Of a stretch of DNA of 64,000 nucleotides, positions 61,639 to 64,000 are shown piece by piece. Origin of the DNA: an uncultured Leptotrichia sp. (lineage in GTDB: Bacteria > Fusobacteriota > Fusobacteriia > Fusobacteriales > Leptotrichiaceae). The translations under genes and the position numbers were made by a program. The first letter of the stretch is position 1; each line of letters opens with the position of its first letter. The notes beneath the pieces are model-generated. The model saw nothing but the letters and a program-made list of their open reading frames with translations, searched no databases and was not told where the DNA came from. The stretch spans positions 1-64,000 of the forward strand of contig CALEXX010000003.1 of assembly GCA_937925095.1 (NCBI GenBank), written 5' to 3'.

Positions 61639-62733
61639 ATGAAATTAAAAAATATTATGATTGCAGGACTTATGTTAGCTGCCACAAGTACATTTGCAGA
61701 TACTGCAGTACAACCTGAAAACAATAAAACGGTGCAGTCATCAACAAACGGACTTGACAGAACTCAGGATGCCTTTTCAAATGTATATGAAAAAACAAAA
61801 CATTCAGTTGTTAATATCCGTACTAAAAAGACAATAATAGTAAACACTTATAATCCACTTGAAGAATTTTTATTTGGAACTTCAGGAAGAAGACAGGAAA
61901 AAAGGGAATCAGGAAGTTTAGGTTCAGGTTTTGTTATTTCAAGCGACGGTTACGTTATGACAAATAATCACGTTATTGACGGTTCTGACGAAATTTTTGT
62001 AAAATTTGGGGACGGAGAAGAATACTCTGCAAAACTTGTAGGTTCTTCACCAGAAGTTGATATTGCAGTATTGAAAATTAATTCAAGCAAAACTTTTACC
62101 CCTTTAAAATTTGCAAACTCAGATAATATTAAAATCGGACACTGGGCTATTGCATTTGGAAATCCATTAGGACTTAATAGTTCCATGACAGTTGGAGTTA
62201 TCGGTGCTTCCGGAAGAAGTGCACTTGGAATAGAACAGATTGAAAACTTTATTCAGACTGATGCTTCAATAAATCAAGGAAACAGTGGAGGACCACTTTT
62301 AGATATCAGTGGTAATGTCATAGGTGTAAATACTGCTATTTTCTCAACAACTGGAGGAAGTATTGGAATCGGATTTGCAATTCCTTCAAACCTTGCCCAA
62401 AATGTAAAGGATTCTATTATAAAAACTGGTAAATATGAACGTCCTTATATAGGAATATCAGTTGAAAATCTTACATCTGTAACTGCAAAGGAATTAAAGA
62501 TACCTTATTCTACAGGAATTATAGTGAAAAAAGTATATCCTAATTCCCCTGCAGCAAAATATGGATTAAAAAATAATGATGTTATTTTGGAACTTAACGG
62601 AAAGAAAGTTAATTCAGCAGGGACTTTCATAGGAGAACTGGCTGCAAAAAAAATTGGGGAAACTGTTAACTTAAAGATTTATTCAAATGGAAAAGAAAAA
62701 AATGTCAACGTTACTCTTGAAAAATTTAAATAA
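61639..62733 (+). CDS. HtrA/Deg-type periplasmic serine protease
   Basis: 364 residues: signal peptide (cleavage near residue 20), trypsin-like domain with His111 ('NNHVIDGS'), Asp141 ('VDIAVLKI') and Ser216 ('GNSGGPL'), and a single PDZ domain (about 260-360). Degrades misfolded periplasmic proteins in diderms. The L1/activation region 'IGASGRSALGIEQIENFIQTDASINQGN' is complete. GGAAGGAG site before the ATG. Confidence 0.95.
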   Translation: MKLKNIMIAGLMLAATSTFADTAVQPENNKTVQSSTNGLDRTQDAFSNVYEKTKHSVVNIRTKKTIIVNTYNPLEEFLFGTSGRRQEKRESGSLGSGFVISSDGYVMTNNHVIDGSDEIFVKFGDGEEYSAKLVGSSPEVDIAVLKINSSKTFTPLKFANSDNIKIGHWAIAFGNPLGLNSSMTVGVIGASGRSALGIEQIENFIQTDASINQGNSGGPLLDISGNVIGVNTAIFSTTGGSIGIGFAIPSNLAQNVKDSIIKTGKYERPYIGISVENLTSVTAKELKIPYSTGIIVKKVYPNSPAAKYGLKNNDVILELNGKKVNSAGTFIGELAAKKIGETVNLKIYSNGKEKNVNVTLEKFK

Positions 62734-62763
62734 TATATAAAGAAAATAAATCAAGGAGAAAAA

Positions 62764-63171
62764 ATGAAAAAATTATTTGGAATTCTATTAATTATGTTAT
62801 TATCAGTTTCATTGGAGGCACACAACAAGGATATGAGCAAAAAAGTAACAAAACCAGCAAATATTGAGCAAAATACTACTGCTGACAACAAATATGTGAA
62901 TGAAGATTTTCCTGAGCAAAAAATGATTGGTGTGGCAAATCCTGCCTCAATATACTGCATTGAACAAGGTGGAGAGTCAATCATAAAAAAAGATAACGAT
63001 GGAAATGAATACGGAATTTGTAAATTTAAAGATGGAAACGAAGTGGAAGAATGGGATTTTTATAGAAAAAATAATAATCTAACAGAAAAAGGTGTTCCTG
63101 AAGTACATGTTAAACCTGAAGCAATAATTAATGACTGTACAGAAAGTTGTAATATAAAATCAAAAAAATAA
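62764..63171 (+). CDS. Exported DUF333 protein
   Basis: 135 residues, signal peptide about 1-19, Lys/Asn-rich linker, then DUF333: 'GVANPASIYCIEQGGESII' and 'YGICKFKDGNEVEEWDFYRKN'. The two Cys likely form a disulfide. DUF333 proteins are small periplasmic or lipoprotein-type with unclear role. 30 bp after the HtrA gene, ending at a terminator. Confidence 0.85.
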   Translation: MKKLFGILLIMLLSVSLEAHNKDMSKKVTKPANIEQNTTADNKYVNEDFPEQKMIGVANPASIYCIEQGGESIIKKDNDGNEYGICKFKDGNEVEEWDFYRKNNNLTEKGVPEVHVKPEAIINDCTESCNIKSKK

Positions 63172-63196
63172 GAAATTTTAATAATAATTAAAAAAT

Positions 63197-63270
63197 AAAA
63201 GGATGTCTCAAAAAGAAAACTTAAAAATAATGTAAAAATTATATTTTCACTATTTTGAGATAGTCCTTTT
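63197..63270 (+). terminator. Terminator of the htrA-DUF333 operon
   Basis: AAAAGGATGTCTCAAAA pairs with TTTTGAGATAGTCCTTTT (a few mismatches). The stem ends also resemble short terminal inverted repeats of a transposon remnant. Confidence 0.6.
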
Positions 63271-63363
63271 ATTTTAGTATTCACTTGAATTAAATTATTA
63301 AAATGTAAAAAACTATATTTCACATTATTCAAAATTTTACAATTTAAAGCAGAAAATGAATTT

Positions 63364-63411
63364 AGGAAAAGTCATTTATCCGAGCCTTCAGGCAAGTTTT
63401 TGACTTTTCCT
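63364..63411. repeat. Branched hairpin between the DUF333 and alcohol dehydrogenase genes
   Basis: AGGAAAAGTCA (63364-63374) pairs with TGACTTTTCCT (63401-63411) and encloses a GCCT-TC-AGGC inner hairpin. There is no clear T tract on the minus strand. The remainder of 63172-63501 shows no gene. Confidence 0.6.
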
Positions 63412-63501
63412 TAATGAATGACTGTTTTATATGAGTAAAATTTTAGTAAATAAAGAAATATAGTTTTTATGTTCTACATTTATTATAATTTCAGATACTT
63501 T

Positions 63502-64000
63502 CTAATGATCGTGTCCACATCCGCATCCGCATTTTCCTTTTTTCATATCAAGAACCATACGTCCTTGGATTTTTCCTTCTTCCATTTCTTTAAAGATTTC
63601 AGGTGCTTCTTCAAGTGCTCTTGTTTGAACAACTGGAACTACTTTTCCTTCAGCACCGAATTGGAATGCTTCTTCAAGATCTTTTCTTGTTCCAACTAGT
63701 GATCCGATAACTTCTATTCCGTCAAGAACTGTTTTAACTATTGGTAAATCCATTGTTTCTGAAGGTAATCCTACTGCAACAACTTTTCCTGCTGGACGTA
63801 CTGAATCAATAGCTTGGTTGAAAGCAACTTTTGAAACTGCTGTAACTACTGCAGAGTGAACTCCTCCATTTGATAATTCTTTTATTAATCCTGGTACATC
63901 TTCCACTTTTTTACCATTAATTACATGGTCAGCACCTACTTCTTTTGCCAGTGCTAATTTATCATCATTAATATCTACTGCGATTACATGAGCATTAAAT
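63502..64000 (-). CDS. adhP: Zinc-dependent alcohol dehydrogenase, 3' part, cut by the window end
   Basis: Only the C-terminal about 166 residues are in the window; the reading frame is open past 64000 ('NAHVIAVDINDDKLALAKEVGADHVIN', the Rossmann cofactor-binding strand). 'VVTAVSKVAFNQAIDSVRPAGKVVAVGLPSETMDLPI' and 'GSLVGTRKDLEEAFQF' match the AdhP-type class. The zinc ligands would lie upstream. It ends with an unusual 'KKGKCGCGCGHDH' tail. Confidence 0.85.
   Translation of the reverse strand, partial: FNAHVIAVDINDDKLALAKEVGADHVINGKKVEDVPGLIKELSNGGVHSAVVTAVSKVAFNQAIDSVRPAGKVVAVGLPSETMDLPIVKTVLDGIEVIGSLVGTRKDLEEAFQFGAEGKVVPVVQTRALEEAPEIFKEMEEGKIQGRMVLDMKKGKCGCGCGHDH

Noticed and set aside
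63197..63270. Small transposon remnant (MITE)
   Set aside because: The stem ends resemble transposon termini, but mismatches, the lack of target duplication and the location after an operon favour a terminator.

Overview
The window looks like a chromosomal segment of a Leptotrichia-like member of the Fusobacteriota. This is an inference from four things: very AT-rich DNA, a lipid A kinase gene (lpxK) that implies an outer membrane, WhiA and a type III glutamine synthetase together in a diderm, and peptidoglycan and oligopeptide genes of fusobacterial style. No rRNA, tRNA or complete insertion sequence was seen.

Bases 1-19400 are mostly core genes. A broken coding remnant lies at the left edge. 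It is followed by a PASTA protein, rsgA (apparently with an ATT start), rpe, a MarR-FeoA fusion regulator, an NFACT/RqcH protein and ptsH. On the minus strand lie pyrG and fba, and then a likely operon read from 14.7 kb down to 9.0 kb: MORN-repeat protein, whiA, lpxK, an unknown protein, serS and a GH25 muramidase. Glutamate dehydrogenase and glutamine synthetase III, each with its own promoter, form an ammonium assimilation pair. A queuosine-precursor transporter gene follows, preceded by a preQ1-riboswitch-like leader.

Bases 19500-35850 are an accessory defence island, nearly all on the minus strand. Read in the direction of transcription it holds a PLD/SNF2 helicase, a DUF4391 protein, a type III adenine methyltransferase, a PHP-domain/SMC-like ATPase with a small overlapping partner, an orphan antitoxin-like gene, two GNAT acetyltransferase genes with small antitoxin-like partners, the type III restriction subunit Res, two unknown genes, and finally a small RNA with two hairpin repeats placed before a short PemK/MazF-like gene (a type III toxin-antitoxin layout). 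At the other edge a divergent tyrosine recombinase sits beside two 26-bp inverted repeats. Each repeat has the dyad and 7-bp centre of a recombinase crossover site, and they flank a 127-bp segment carrying an extended -10 promoter. This looks like an invertible promoter switch between the recombinase and the defence operon, and it is the most notable observation in the window.

Bases 35850-64000 return to core and envelope functions: an M23 peptidase, an aminotransferase, two L,D-transpeptidase paralogues with an unusual SHKC motif, an XRE regulator, metA (acetyl-type by motif), dtd and an NlpC/P60 protein. An oligopeptide ABC transporter (oppD-oppF-oppB-oppC) is followed by four tandem substrate-binding protein paralogues, one without a lipobox. 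Then come the fructose PTS operon (fruR-fruK-fruA), an HtrA protease, a DUF333 protein and the 3' part of a zinc alcohol dehydrogenase with a Cys/His-rich tail.
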